Below are positions 45,947 through 54,779 of a DNA stretch of 64,000 bases, in pieces. Within the stretch, counting starts at the first letter, position 1; each line of letters opens with the position of its first letter. The notes under the pieces are model-generated. The model was given only the letters and a program-made list of their open reading frames with translations. It was not told where the DNA came from and did no database searches. Both the position numbers and the translations under genes were made by a program. This stretch comes from Sulfitobacter sp. SK012 (GTDB taxonomy: Bacteria > Pseudomonadota > Alphaproteobacteria > Rhodobacterales > Rhodobacteraceae), in assembly GCF_003352085.1 (NCBI RefSeq), contig NZ_CP025804.1:2914001-2978000 (forward strand), read 5' to 3'.

Positions 45947-47056
45947 ATGGTACTAATCCTTGCTCTTTACGGAGGGGTTATCTATTTGGTTTTTGGTCGG
46001 TTTAAGCTGCTCCCTTGGAACACAACCTGGAAATCCATTTCTGCCACAGTCGGCCTGCTTATTGCGCTGATCGTGATCGGGGCTCTGAATTACCTTACTC
46101 CTTCGGGCCGGGTAGCTGTTCATGGCGCAACCATTGAAATCACACCCAATGTCACTGGCTCGGTAGTGAGTGTCGCTATCAAGGCCAACACGCCAATCAA
46201 AAAAGGCGACCTGTTATTTCAGATTGACCCTGTACCGTTTGAGATCGAAGTGGGCCGTCTTGAGGCCGCGGTGGTTGAAGCGAAAACTGCTGCAAATATG
46301 CTCCTTACTGACCTTGAGGCAGTTGAGGCGGAGATTGACGGCCTGACCGTTCAACTTACCTTCGGGATCGAACGGCGTGACGATATTGTGGAACTCGCGG
46401 ATCGCGGCGTGAACTCCCAGTTCCAGTTGCAAGAAGCCGTTTCTACGATTGGTCAACTAGAGGCTGGCTTGCGTTCAGCCAAAGCTCGCAAACAAGGGCT
46501 TGAACTGCGCATTGCGTCTCAGATCGGCGGAGTGGATTCAACGGTTGCACAAGCACAACAAATGCTTGAGACCGCGCGCTGGAACCTACGCCAAACTGAC
46601 GTTTTTGCAATCGAGGACGGGACTGTCACAGCCATGGTGCTGAAACCGGGCGCGCGGGTAACAAAATTCAAATCAGCACTGGCCTTTGTGCCCTATGGTG
46701 ACAGATCTCTGACGGGTGTATTCGCGCAATCCGGGGCCCATGCCTTTGTGCCAGGCACAGAAGTGATGGTGGCAATGCGCAGTGATCCGGGCACCTTCTT
46801 TACGACAACGATCCAAGCCCTGATCCCCGGCACCGGTGAAGGGACATTGGCAACCACTGGGGCCTTGCCCACAATAGGTCAACTCCTAGGCAGCAGTTCA
46901 GTCGTCGTGCGCCTGAAAATACCAAATGACCTACCAGAGCATGTCACTCTTTTAGGGTCATCCGGATCGGCCACGCTCATCACACCAGATGCTGGGCCAA
47001 TCGAACCGTTGGCCAAGATCCTGTTCTGGATCAAACGTTACACGAATTACCTATGA
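45947..47056 (+). CDS. HlyD-family membrane fusion protein (YiaV/YibH-like)
   Basis: The 369-residue protein has two N-terminal hydrophobic segments (VLILALYGGVIYLVF and VGLLIALIVIGALNYL), a biotinyl-lipoyl-like half (ITPNVTGSVVSVAIKANTPIKKGDLLFQID), a coiled-coil hairpin (residues 105-200) and a beta-barrel domain. It links an inner-membrane transporter to the outside. The two-segment start resembles YiaV/YibH, which usually pair with a small DUF3302 protein; none is seen here. The start has AAGGAG. Confidence 0.88.
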   Translation: MVLILALYGGVIYLVFGRFKLLPWNTTWKSISATVGLLIALIVIGALNYLTPSGRVAVHGATIEITPNVTGSVVSVAIKANTPIKKGDLLFQIDPVPFEIEVGRLEAAVVEAKTAANMLLTDLEAVEAEIDGLTVQLTFGIERRDDIVELADRGVNSQFQLQEAVSTIGQLEAGLRSAKARKQGLELRIASQIGGVDSTVAQAQQMLETARWNLRQTDVFAIEDGTVTAMVLKPGARVTKFKSALAFVPYGDRSLTGVFAQSGAHAFVPGTEVMVAMRSDPGTFFTTTIQALIPGTGEGTLATTGALPTIGQLLGSSSVVVRLKIPNDLPEHVTLLGSSGSATLITPDAGPIEPLAKILFWIKRYTNYL

Positions 47057-47064
47057 CGCTCCTA

Positions 47065-47331
47065 TTAGCGTGCTTGGGTGTAGATAATGCATTGCACGAC
47101 CTCGGTCATTTTTTTTGACACGTCTTCGACGTAACGCTCCATATTAACCAGTATGCGCGAAATTTCGGCGTAAATGATCTTGGTATCTGACCACTTCGCT
47201 TTCGCCATAGTATTAGCGTGCAGATCGGCGGAGGCTTCGACCTCACCCATGGCTTGATCCCAAGGTATTTTGAACCGGGCTCTAGCTTCAGCAGGATTCG
47301 TCAAAGAGGCTTGCGGAAGAAGAACTACCAT
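47065..47331 (-). CDS. Possible small protein, unknown
   Basis: The 88-codon frame gives a charged sequence with a helical stretch (IIYAEISRILVNMERYVEDV). It ends 8 bases after the convergent HlyD stop and lies downstream of the SYLF gene on the same strand with a 73-base gap. No family is recognised and the start is uncertain. Confidence 0.4.
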   Translation of the reverse strand: MVVLLPQASLTNPAEARARFKIPWDQAMGEVEASADLHANTMAKAKWSDTKIIYAEISRILVNMERYVEDVSKKMTEVVQCIIYTQAR

Positions 47332-47404
47332 ACCCGTCCTTGAGCGATGGGTTTACGCGCAAGCTTATATGATTTGGCAAGCAGCAGAGCGAGCAATTGA
47401 CCCC

Positions 47405-48067
47405 TCAATTAAGCGCATCGTCTTTCCAATATTTGGTACCCGACGCATTTGCATTCACCCGCCAGCCTTTCTTGCTCAGCACAAAGAATGAGCGCCCATC
47501 TGTGAATTTAACTTCTGTCGTCGTGCGGTCAGTTCCCTCCATTGCGCCTGCATCCGCAGACGCATCATAGCCATGTTCAACAAACCGCTCGAAATCGACT
47601 GGTGTCTCAAACATAATAACGAACTGCGATTCAAAACCTCCAATGCCGAAAGCGGCACCCATACCGCCTGTGCCCATTTGCATGTACGTCCGCGCGCCAT
47701 CCGGAGAGGCCACCGCAACACCCCGCCCATATCCTGCGGAAAGTGGGAAAATGGAAACCCGCCGCATATCGAATGCAGCATATCCAGTGCTAACACTATA
47801 GGCTTCGGCAGCCTCCGAATTTTCCGCCAATAACCGCAACAGAACATCGTTTGCCATGTTATCGAGCTTGTCTCTCGTGGCTTCAGGCGTCTCTTCGTTG
47901 CCTACCAGGTCACTGGTCGAGTCTACGGCTTCGCCAACCGCATCAACTCCTTTCTTAGCCACATCGCCAACCTTGCCGGCACCTTTCTTCACTTTATCCA
48001 GAAAGCCTTCGGCACTTACTGGGGCGGCAAGCGTTGCCAGTAAGAGCAAAAATATCGCGTTTTTCAT
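47405..48067 (-). CDS. Exported SYLF-domain (YSC84-type) protein
   Basis: The ATG at 48067 has GAGGACC upstream and gives a 220-residue protein with a clear signal peptide (MKNAIFLLLLATLAAPVSAE). A helical, lysine-rich segment (residues 20-50) precedes the SYLF domain, which shows VSIFPLSAGYGRGVAVA, GGMGAAFGIGGFESQFVIMF and DGRSFFVLSKKGWRVNA. SYLF domains bind lipids; bacterial ones are exported and poorly characterised. No linked gene explains its role. Confidence 0.85.
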   Translation of the reverse strand: MKNAIFLLLLATLAAPVSAEGFLDKVKKGAGKVGDVAKKGVDAVGEAVDSTSDLVGNEETPEATRDKLDNMANDVLLRLLAENSEAAEAYSVSTGYAAFDMRRVSIFPLSAGYGRGVAVASPDGARTYMQMGTGGMGAAFGIGGFESQFVIMFETPVDFERFVEHGYDASADAGAMEGTDRTTTEVKFTDGRSFFVLSKKGWRVNANASGTKYWKDDALN

Positions 48068-48193
48068 AAGGTCCTCGCTGTTAGTACGAACTTGATTTAG
48101 TGCGGCGCGTCTCTTCTTTCGAAGCCTAACGTTCTCGAAGAAGAACGCCATTGGATTCGCAACTGAGGGAGATGTTCATCGAGGCAATAAGGT

Positions 48194-48295
48194 TCAGTAG
48201 CTAACTTCAGACGTCATTGACGTCCTCTCCCCAATGGCTTCACCCAAGCGACATAGGGCCTCACCCTTTCTTTTCAGATGCTCGCTTTCGTTCAT
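48194..48295 (-). CDS. Possible 33-residue peptide next to IS30
   Basis: An ATG at 48295 with CAGGAGCC upstream opens a short frame encoding a charged, helical peptide (NESEHLKRKGEALCRLGEAI) to a TGA at 48194. It lies about 46 bases from the left end of the IS30 element and may be real or a chance frame. Confidence 0.25.
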   Translation of the reverse strand: MNESEHLKRKGEALCRLGEAIGERTSMTSEVSY

Positions 48296-48341
48296 TTCAT
48301 GGCTCCTGCCCTCCTGCAGGAATCGTTACGAAGGGCAGTTG

Positions 48342-49554
48342 CCTCAACTGATCGACGCAACACTTTAATCTTTAGGAAGAGATGGAGTGTTTTGAATGAA
48401 GTATCGTCGCAGGATCTATTATTCAGGCGAACAGCGTGCCGATATCTGGGATCGATGGCAGCGTGGCGAGTCGATGAGGTCGATTGGGCGCGTTTTTGAT
48501 CGCCACTCATCGTCGGTATTTTCCGTGATTTCACCGACGGGCGGAATACGTCCACCTGATCGCAGACGCGGTCGTTCTGCATTGAGCCTTGCTGAGCGTG
48601 AAGAGATATCTCGTGGGCTCAGCACCAAGCAATCTCTCCGGGCAATTGCGCGTCAGTTGCGACGTGCGCCTTCAACGATCCGCCGCGAGGTACGACGCAA
48701 TGGGGGCAAGTTGTGCTATCGCGCAACGGCATCAGACCAAGCTGCATGGGATCGGGCTTTGCGCCCCAAGATGTGCAAGTTGGCTTGTCACCCGATGTTG
48801 GCCCACGCAGTATCCGCAAAGTTACGGCGCAAGTGGTCGCCAGAACAAGTTGCTGGTTGGTTCAAACGCGCATCCCCTGGAGAGGCGCACAAACAGGTGT
48901 CACACGAAACGATTTACAGAAGCCTTTATATACACGCGGTGTCCTGAAGAAGGAACTTCTGGAGCACTTGCGGGCTAAACGCACTGTCCGGCGCTCACAG
49001 CATGCCAGCCAGAAGCGAAAGGGAAATGGCCAGATCAAGGACGCTGTATCTATCAGCGAAAGGCCTGCGTCCGTCGAAGATCGTGCTGTTCGGGGCCACT
49101 GGGAGGGCGACTTAATCGGTGGATCAAAGAACAGTTATATCGCGACACTCGTGGAACGGCATTCTCGGTACGTGATGCGGGTCAAAGTCGCGAACAAAGA
49201 CACACAGAGTGTCATCACGGCGCTGATCAAATCGGCTCAGAAACTGCCGCGCGAGCTCTACAAGTCGCTGACGTGGGATCGTGGCAAAGAGCTGGCAGAT
49301 CATCCGCGATTCACGTTGGCAACCGACGTTGATGTCTACTTCTGCGACCCACAATCACCGTGGCAGCGCGGGTCAAACGAGAACACCAACCGGCTTTTGA
49401 GGCAGTACTTGCCTCGCGGAACGGACCTATCCGTTCATTCCCAAGTAAAACTCAGTGCAATTGCAAGGCAACTCAACGAACGACCTCGCAAGACCTTGCA
49501 ATACCAAACACCAGCAGAGATGTCCGCAGAGTGTGTTGCATCGACCGGTTGAGG
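48342..49554 (+). mobile_element. IS30-family insertion sequence, transposase frameshifted
   Basis: The element is about 1.2 kb. Its ends form imperfect inverted repeats: CCTCAACTGATCGACGCAACAC at the left and CCTCAACCGGTCGATGCAACAC read inward from 49554. It carries one transposase gene that fills the element and is broken by a frameshift. The flanking target duplication is too short to call. Confidence 0.85.
48396..49552 (+). pseudogene. IS30-family transposase with an internal frameshift
   Basis: The first frame gives helix-turn-helix regions (MRSIGRVFDRHSSSVFSVI, LRAIARQLRRAPSTIRREV) and KWSPEQVAGWFKR up to ETIYRSLYI, then stops at 48947. The rest continues one frame over as TRGVLKKELLEHLR with the DDE core (VRGHWEGDLIGGSKNSYIATLVE, YFCDPQSPWQRGSNENTNRLLRQ). 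IS30 proteins normally read SLYIQTRGV, so two bases appear to be missing near 48935. IS30 does not use programmed frameshifting, so this copy is likely dead. Confidence 0.88.
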
Positions 49555-49625
49555 TCGCCGCGGATTGCGGACATTCGCTGCACTTTTCACAGAGGTCTGC
49601 TGTGCGGACATTCATCGTGGATATT

Positions 49626-50111
49626 TCAGGGAGAGATCAATACCTCGCCCTCAATTTCCATTGCAAAACCAAGCGGCAGTCCGGACACACCAATGGCGGA
49701 GCGTGCATGACGGCCAATATCCTGGCCGAACACATCAATTATAAGGTCACTAAATCCATTCACCACAATGTGCTGTTCCGAATAACCAGGCGCGGACGTC
49801 ACCATTCCAAAGACGCGAACCCATCCCGTGATACGCGACAATGCACCAATTTCAGCTTTGAGGTTGGCAAGTACGGTCAGCGCCACCTCGCGGGCGTCCG
49901 CATACCCTTGATCCGTCGTAATCTCGGCACCCACAACGCCAAATGGGCCGGCAATACTGCCATCCATTGCGCTCTTGGGGTGCCCCGAGAAAACCGCCCT
50001 ATCCCCCCGGATGTTAACAAACTCGAAGGGTAAGTTTAGTCCCTCTGGCAGCGTCGTAGGCTGCGGCAATTTAAGGCGTAATTTTTTCAGTCGATCTTCT
50101 GGTGTCAGCAT
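49626..50111 (-). CDS. Long Rid-family (YjgF-like) protein
   Basis: The 161-residue protein starts at 50111; a longer in-frame reading to 50255 is not supported. It has the Rid core with AVFSGHPKSAMDGSIAGPFG, AREVALTVLANLKAEIGALS and a C-terminal ARSAIGVSGLPLGFAMEIEGEVLI containing Arg. It belongs to the longer Rid subgroup often annotated as endoribonuclease L-PSP. It lies between two insertion sequences, 72 bases beyond the IS30 end. Confidence 0.88.
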   Translation of the reverse strand: MLTPEDRLKKLRLKLPQPTTLPEGLNLPFEFVNIRGDRAVFSGHPKSAMDGSIAGPFGVVGAEITTDQGYADAREVALTVLANLKAEIGALSRITGWVRVFGMVTSAPGYSEQHIVVNGFSDLIIDVFGQDIGRHARSAIGVSGLPLGFAMEIEGEVLISP

Positions 50112-50420
50112 GCTCAATCCCCAATTCAATTGATAACCCGATTGGTTAAACTTCGTCAGAACAAATACCATCAATGTCCGTCTGCCCCAAACATTAGCTG
50201 TAGAATGTATCGTCGTTTGCTGGGCGGACAAACCGGGCCTTTGTAGGTCCAGCACGACTTATTGGTGAAAATCGGAGATGTTTGCTCGAAATGGTCGCAT
50301 TGAAGAAGTTCCCAGAGCCAGGCGCTCTGAGCATATCCACAGAAATCGCAAAATCTATAGCATGCACCAGTAGATGAATGAATCTTAGGGGCTTGTCACC
50401 AAAGTTGAAATCGGTGTTTC
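50112..50420. other. Intergenic stretch upstream of the IS3 element
   Basis: It holds the promoter region of the Rid gene and DNA up to the IS3 end at 50421. No other feature was recognised. Confidence 0.4.
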
Positions 50421-50482
50421 TGAGGTGCCCCTAGATTTGTAGACGCTTTGCTTGGTAATTTTGGAACCAAGGAGAGACGGAT

Positions 50483-50764
50483 ATGAGTGAGGGAATTCGG
50501 TTTACGGATGAGTTTAAGCGGGACGCGGTGGCACAGGTCGTTGAGCGCGGATACGCGGTCAGCGAAGTGGCTGAACGGCTGGGGATCAGCACTAAGTCGC
50601 TTTACACATGGAAGGCGCAGTTTTCGAAGCCACCGCATGTACGGGCCGAGGTTTTGGATCAGGCCACTGAGATAAGGCGGTTGAAGCGCGAACTGGCGCG
50701 GGTGACCGAAGAACGCACAATCTTAAAAAAGGCGACCGCGTACTTCGCGCGAGAGTCTCAGTGA
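50483..50764 (+). CDS. IS3 transposase OrfA
   Basis: The 93-residue protein has the helix-turn-helix of IS3 OrfA (RDAVAQVVERGYAVSEVAERLGISTKSLYTWKAQF) and a C-terminal leucine-zipper-like stretch. A slippery A AAA AAG at 50725-50731 near the end is the usual site of -1 frameshifting that makes the OrfAB fusion. Its stop overlaps the orfB start. Confidence 0.93.
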   Translation: MSEGIRFTDEFKRDAVAQVVERGYAVSEVAERLGISTKSLYTWKAQFSKPPHVRAEVLDQATEIRRLKRELARVTEERTILKKATAYFARESQ

Positions 50765-51639
50765 GGTACGCGTTTATTGAGGCTCATCGGGCGGAGTTTT
50801 CTGTTCGGTCAATGTGCCGCGTGCTGATGGTCCATTTCAGCGGGTTCTATGCATGGCTTAAGGAACCGTTAAGCCCGCGGGCGCTTGAAGATGCGCGGCA
50901 AACCGATCTGATCCAACAAGCCTGGACGGACAGCGGCAAAGTTTATGGATACCGCAAGCTGCACGATGATCTTCTTGATCAAGGCGAGACCTGTTCTGAG
51001 AACCGCGTAGCGCGTTTGGCCAGCTTAGCTGGTATAGCCGCCCAGATCGGTTACAGGCGTCGCCCTGGTCGGTATGGCGGTAAGCCAGCAGTCTTCGCCG
51101 ACAACACATTGGACCGACAGTTCGAAGTCGAGGCGCCTGATCGGATTTGGGTGACAGACATCACGTACATCAAAACGCACGAGGGCTGGTCATATCTGGC
51201 TGTTGTGATCGATCTGTTCTCAAGGCGTGTCGTCGGTTGGTCTATGCCGTCGCGGATGACAACGGACCTCGCCTTGCAGGCATTGCTGAGCGCTGTTTGG
51301 CGACGCAAGCCCAAGGCCAAGGTTATGATCCATTCCGACCAAGGCTCACAGTTCACCAGCAAAGAGTGGCAATCGTTCCTTGGTAAACACAATCTGGATG
51401 CCAGTATGAGCCGACGTGGGAATTGTCATGATAACGCAGTGGCCGAAAGCTTCTTCCAGCTTCTGAAACGGGAACGGATCAGGCGGCGGACATACTTAAC
51501 ACGCGATGCCGCAAGGTAGGATGTGTTCGACTACATCGAGATGTTTTACAACCCGACACGCAAGCACACAAACAACGGCATGCTGTCACCAGTTGACTAT
51601 GAAAAGAAACAGCAGAAAATGAACGAGGCAGGCGTCTAG
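50761..51639 (+). pseudogene. IS3 transposase OrfB with internal amber stop
   Basis: The DDE integrase core is present: WVTDITYIKTHEGWSYLAVVID, MIHSDQGSQFTSKEWQSFL and MSRRGNCHDNAVAESFFQLLKRE. TAG at 51517-51519 interrupts TRDAAR*DVFDYIEMFYN, where IS3 proteins normally have Gln or similar (CAG to TAG would be one change). The remaining 40 codons stay in frame to 51639. The three catalytic acidic residues lie before the stop, so some activity cannot be ruled out. Confidence 0.88.
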
Positions 51640-51657
51640 GAAACTAGGGGCACCTCA

Positions 51658-51829
51658 TTTCGGGGTATTTTTTCAGGATCACTTAGGCTTGGTAGTATTT
51701 AGCGCCTAGCTGGCAGGGCCCAAATTAGTGTTGAAAACGGGAACTCATCAATTTGCTTTAGCAGGAGCCGAAAGTTGTCGCCCCCAACAGAAACCAAAAA
51801 AGAATACCTGGCTACTTGAAGCATGATAC
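51658..51829. other. Flank of the IS3 element, no gene seen
   Basis: The stretch starts with the TTTC target duplication and is AT-rich. No gene, RNA or clear terminator was recognised. Confidence 0.4.
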
Positions 51830-52078
51830 CTAATTATCGTTATCGGCCTCGCACATGTGCGTAAGTGAAATTTGATGAAACTTGCCGTCGTCACGATCAC
51901 CAATGAAGCAATCCCACATCGGTTTAGTGACGACCCGCTCTGCCTGCAATCTCAGATCGAACAGCTTGGCGGCATCCACATCATCCATATGATCGATGAG
52001 GTTCGTGAAGGAGACGACAAAGCCGCGCCAAGCATTTTCCTTTGCTCGACTAGGCGCTGGATAATCCGTCTTCTTCAT
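51830..52078 (-). CDS. Small cytoplasmic protein, unknown
   Basis: The ATG at 52078 has GGAAAGGAAAC upstream and gives an 82-residue protein; a longer in-frame start at 52144 lacks a good site. The sequence is mixed and helical (AKENAWRGFVVSFTNLIDHMDDVDAA with WDCFIGDRDDGKFHQIS) and has no signal peptide. No family is recognised. Confidence 0.6.
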   Translation of the reverse strand: MKKTDYPAPSRAKENAWRGFVVSFTNLIDHMDDVDAAKLFDLRLQAERVVTKPMWDCFIGDRDDGKFHQISLTHMCEADNDN

Positions 52079-52144
52079 ACGCGTTTCCTTTCCGGTGGGT
52101 TCGGGTGTTCTGACGACTCGAACCATGGAAGTGGTAGGCGACAA

Positions 52145-52388
52145 ATGGGGCGTTTCTTTGACTTAGCAGCAACCAATATTGGCTGAAGCGCCTCCTTGAA
52201 GCGATCCTCCTTAGGTTCGACGCATCCCAACCCTGCCCTCTAGGGTGAATACAAAGGCCTCCAAAACAGGGGGTATTGCGGGTCCAAACACCCGATTTTA
52301 ATCAGAGTCTGGCTCGCCGCTGAGACTTGAAGGTGAGTATGCAATTTGGCCTGCTGCTCAGCTTTCTACCTTGGCCTTCGACAATACC
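52145..52388. other. Intergenic gap with no recognised element
   Basis: This holds the upstream region of the small gene at 52078 and the downstream end of the phospholipase-like gene. Nothing else was identified. Confidence 0.4.
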
Positions 52389-53915
52389 CTACAACTGCGA
52401 ACCAATCGGCAGAACGCCAAGTATGTCGGCCCACAAATGCTGCGCCGTGGTACCTGTCGGTTCTGACTTGTAGAGAGAGATCGCCCCGTCGCTGCGACGC
52501 GTGGTCCAATTGATTTGGCCTCTTTCGTCCAGACCTAGATGGTATGTGCTCACAGGCAGCGCTTGATCCAAACTTTTGTTTAATCGCGCGGTCAAGGAAG
52601 GCGCGTCCAGCATGATCCCCATCTCGCTGTTGATGTTGACCGAGCGCGGATCCATATTGAACGATCCGACAAACAGATATCTATCATCGATCATGAAAGC
52701 CTTGGTGTGTAGACCGGACCGGCTCTGCCACCAGTAAACACCCGCCTTTTGGCTTTGGAGCGCGTCCGTCCGTAACTCGTAGAGTTCCACACCCGCGCGC
52801 AGCAACGCTTTGCGTTTCTTGGCGTAATGCGCATAGACAGGAATGACGTCGTTGGACCCAATTGAGTTCGTTACAACGTCGACTTCAACGCCCCGAGCTT
52901 CCATCCCAGCCAGCCAGTTCACGCCATTGGTTTGAGGCACAAAATAGGCTGACACGATGCGCACTTCGCTTCCAGCGTTCTCAAAATATGGTGACAGCTG
53001 CGAGGCGAGGAGTTCTTCTTTTTGTGCGTCGCCCGCCGTTTTTGATGCCGGATCAGCATAGAGCCGTGCAGGTACCCAAGTAAGCTTGAAGGTTTCGCGT
53101 GCAAATTTTTCATTGGCTGACCTAATCAGTGCTTTTCCAAAATCGGATTGCCGGGCTTCCTCTTTCAGTTCGGCCAACCTGATGCGCGCGTCTTTCAGTG
53201 AAAACTCCTTTGGCTCCCCGATTACAACGCGCGCGGGTACTGCAAATTTGCTATTCCAGTATTCGTCAAAACTCGCCGACACATCAAGAACCACCGGGCC
53301 CGCGGCCAGGACGTCCAGATCGACGTAGTTCATCCGCTCTTTGGCAAGAAAATACTCCGCCCCGATGTTTCGGCCGCCGACGATCGTTACTGCGTTATCA
53401 AAGGTCATCGACTTGTTGTGCATCCTGCGATTAACGCGTTTGAAGTCGGTCAGCCCACTCAAAATCAGGCCCTTCTCGCGCCAAAACGGATTGAACAGGC
53501 GGATTTCAATTTTGGGGTGTAGGTCCAGGGCCGCGGTCATTGCGTCGTAATGAGATGTATCCATGTCATCCAGAAGCAACCTGACCCTTACCCCCCGATC
53601 GGCAGCCTGCAACAGGCTGGAGGCAAACAAGTGGCCTGTGGCGTCGTTGTGCAGCAAATAATACTGGGCATCTATCGTCTTTTCGGCGCGCTTGGCGAGC
53701 AACAATCTTGCAGCGAGAGCCTCTTCTCCGTTGGAAATTAGACGCACACCAGATCGCCCGTCTCCGGGGTTCCCAAGCTCATTGGATCTGTTGGCGAGGC
53801 GTGTGCCCTGCGGTTCTGGGATCGCGCGGGTCACAGATTTTTCATATTGCTTTACGGTCCCGCCGCAAGAGGCAAGCAAGGCGATGACAAAGAGCAATGG
53901 TAGTTTCAAACGCAC
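52389..53915 (-). CDS. Phospholipase D/cardiolipin synthase-like lipoprotein
   Basis: The 508-residue protein starts with a lipoprotein signal (VIALLASCGG; Cys about residue 17). Two HKD motifs are visible: HNKSMTFDNAVTIVGGRNIG and HTKAFMIDDRYLFVGSFNMD. This matches the ClsC/YmdC-type PLD family, which makes cardiolipin or related lipids, though membrane-anchored PLD proteins with other substrates exist. It stands alone in its strand neighbourhood. Confidence 0.9.
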   Translation of the reverse strand: MRLKLPLLFVIALLASCGGTVKQYEKSVTRAIPEPQGTRLANRSNELGNPGDGRSGVRLISNGEEALAARLLLAKRAEKTIDAQYYLLHNDATGHLFASSLLQAADRGVRVRLLLDDMDTSHYDAMTAALDLHPKIEIRLFNPFWREKGLILSGLTDFKRVNRRMHNKSMTFDNAVTIVGGRNIGAEYFLAKERMNYVDLDVLAAGPVVLDVSASFDEYWNSKFAVPARVVIGEPKEFSLKDARIRLAELKEEARQSDFGKALIRSANEKFARETFKLTWVPARLYADPASKTAGDAQKEELLASQLSPYFENAGSEVRIVSAYFVPQTNGVNWLAGMEARGVEVDVVTNSIGSNDVIPVYAHYAKKRKALLRAGVELYELRTDALQSQKAGVYWWQSRSGLHTKAFMIDDRYLFVGSFNMDPRSVNINSEMGIMLDAPSLTARLNKSLDQALPVSTYHLGLDERGQINWTTRRSDGAISLYKSEPTGTTAQHLWADILGVLPIGSQL

Positions 53916-54267
53916 GCCAAACTACTCCAATTTGCTTCGCTTTGTGAATAACGGATTTTCTACACCCGGCTTCGCTAGAACGATCAAGTTTCCGTAAGTA
54001 AATAGCAAGGGTTTCGGCCCAAAAAACAAGGGCATTCAAAGAATGCAGAGCCGCAATCACGCTAAAGAACCATCAGCGGGACGGGTGTATCGTGGATGAC
54101 AGGCTTCCAATTCAGCCCGGACCTTCGCGGGAATGAACGTTTGGGGTCAATGCTGCCTTTGGCGCGGCGCTATCTATAGGTCCTGAGCCAAACTGCAATC
54201 GGGTTGGCGGGTACTTCCCAAGTTGATACAATCAACTGAGGTATCCAAATAGGCAGGCACAAAACTC
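53916..54267. promoter_or_regulatory. Divergent promoter region between the PLD lipoprotein and a periplasmic protein
   Basis: The 352 bases hold both promoters. A short inverted repeat, GTTGATACAATCAAC, lies near 54,222-54,236. No gene or RNA was recognised. Confidence 0.4.
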
Positions 54268-54771
54268 ATGCGGTTTCTTACTCTTGTTCTGGCCATGGCC
54301 ACATCCGTTGCATCGGCTTCAGGTACCGATACCAAGGTCTTCGAGACGTTCGGTGAATGGACAATTATGATCAGATCGGGCGATCCTGTCGCTTGCTATG
54401 CTACCCGGATGGGCGAAGACGGGAGCGAGGTTCAGATAGGCGTGGAGCCAGACCTACAAGGCGGATATTTTGCGGTTTATAATTCTGCTTGGACCCACAT
54501 CAAAGAAGGCGATGTCGGTTCTGTAGAATTCAACTTTGGGACCTCAAGGTTCGGAGGTGAAGCCGTTGGTAAAACGGAGAACGACATCCCCGGGGGATAT
54601 GCATTTTTTGACAACCCGGCTTTCGTAGAAGAGTTTGCAAACCGTCAAACGGTTAAGGTCATTGGGACCAGTGGCGCCGTTTTTGAGATGGATCTGACCG
54701 GGACAAAGAAAGCCGTCACCGGCGTTCTTGCTTGTCAGGATGCGCAGCCTAAGACGGACACCAACGAATAA
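54268..54771 (+). CDS. Exported protein of unknown function
   Basis: The 167-residue protein has a signal peptide (MRFLTLVLAMATSVASASG). The mature part has FGEWTIMIRSGDPVACYATR and a final CQDAQ, so one disulfide is possible. The small beta-rich sequence loosely recalls IalB-like periplasmic proteins, but the match is not firm. It converges with the AsmA gene, 8 bases apart. Confidence 0.7.
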   Translation: MRFLTLVLAMATSVASASGTDTKVFETFGEWTIMIRSGDPVACYATRMGEDGSEVQIGVEPDLQGGYFAVYNSAWTHIKEGDVGSVEFNFGTSRFGGEAVGKTENDIPGGYAFFDNPAFVEEFANRQTVKVIGTSGAVFEMDLTGTKKAVTGVLACQDAQPKTDTNE

Positions 54772-54779
54772 GACTGGGA

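Larger units (their letters stand above)
50421..51657 (+). mobile_element. IS3-family insertion sequence with 4-bp target duplication
   Basis: The 1,237-bp element has ends TGAGGTGCCCCTAGATTT at 50421 and, on the other strand, TGAGGTGCCCCTAGTTTC from 51657. TTTC lies directly outside both ends (50417-50420 and 51658-51661), a target duplication of the size expected for IS3. It carries overlapping orfA and orfB. The intact duplication suggests a fairly recent insertion, but orfB has an internal stop. Confidence 0.93.

Noticed and set aside
48925..48947. Programmed frameshifting in the IS30 transposase
   Set aside because: IS30 elements use one uninterrupted frame; no slippery heptamer is present at the junction and the protein alignment needs two extra bases, so it looks like a deletion.
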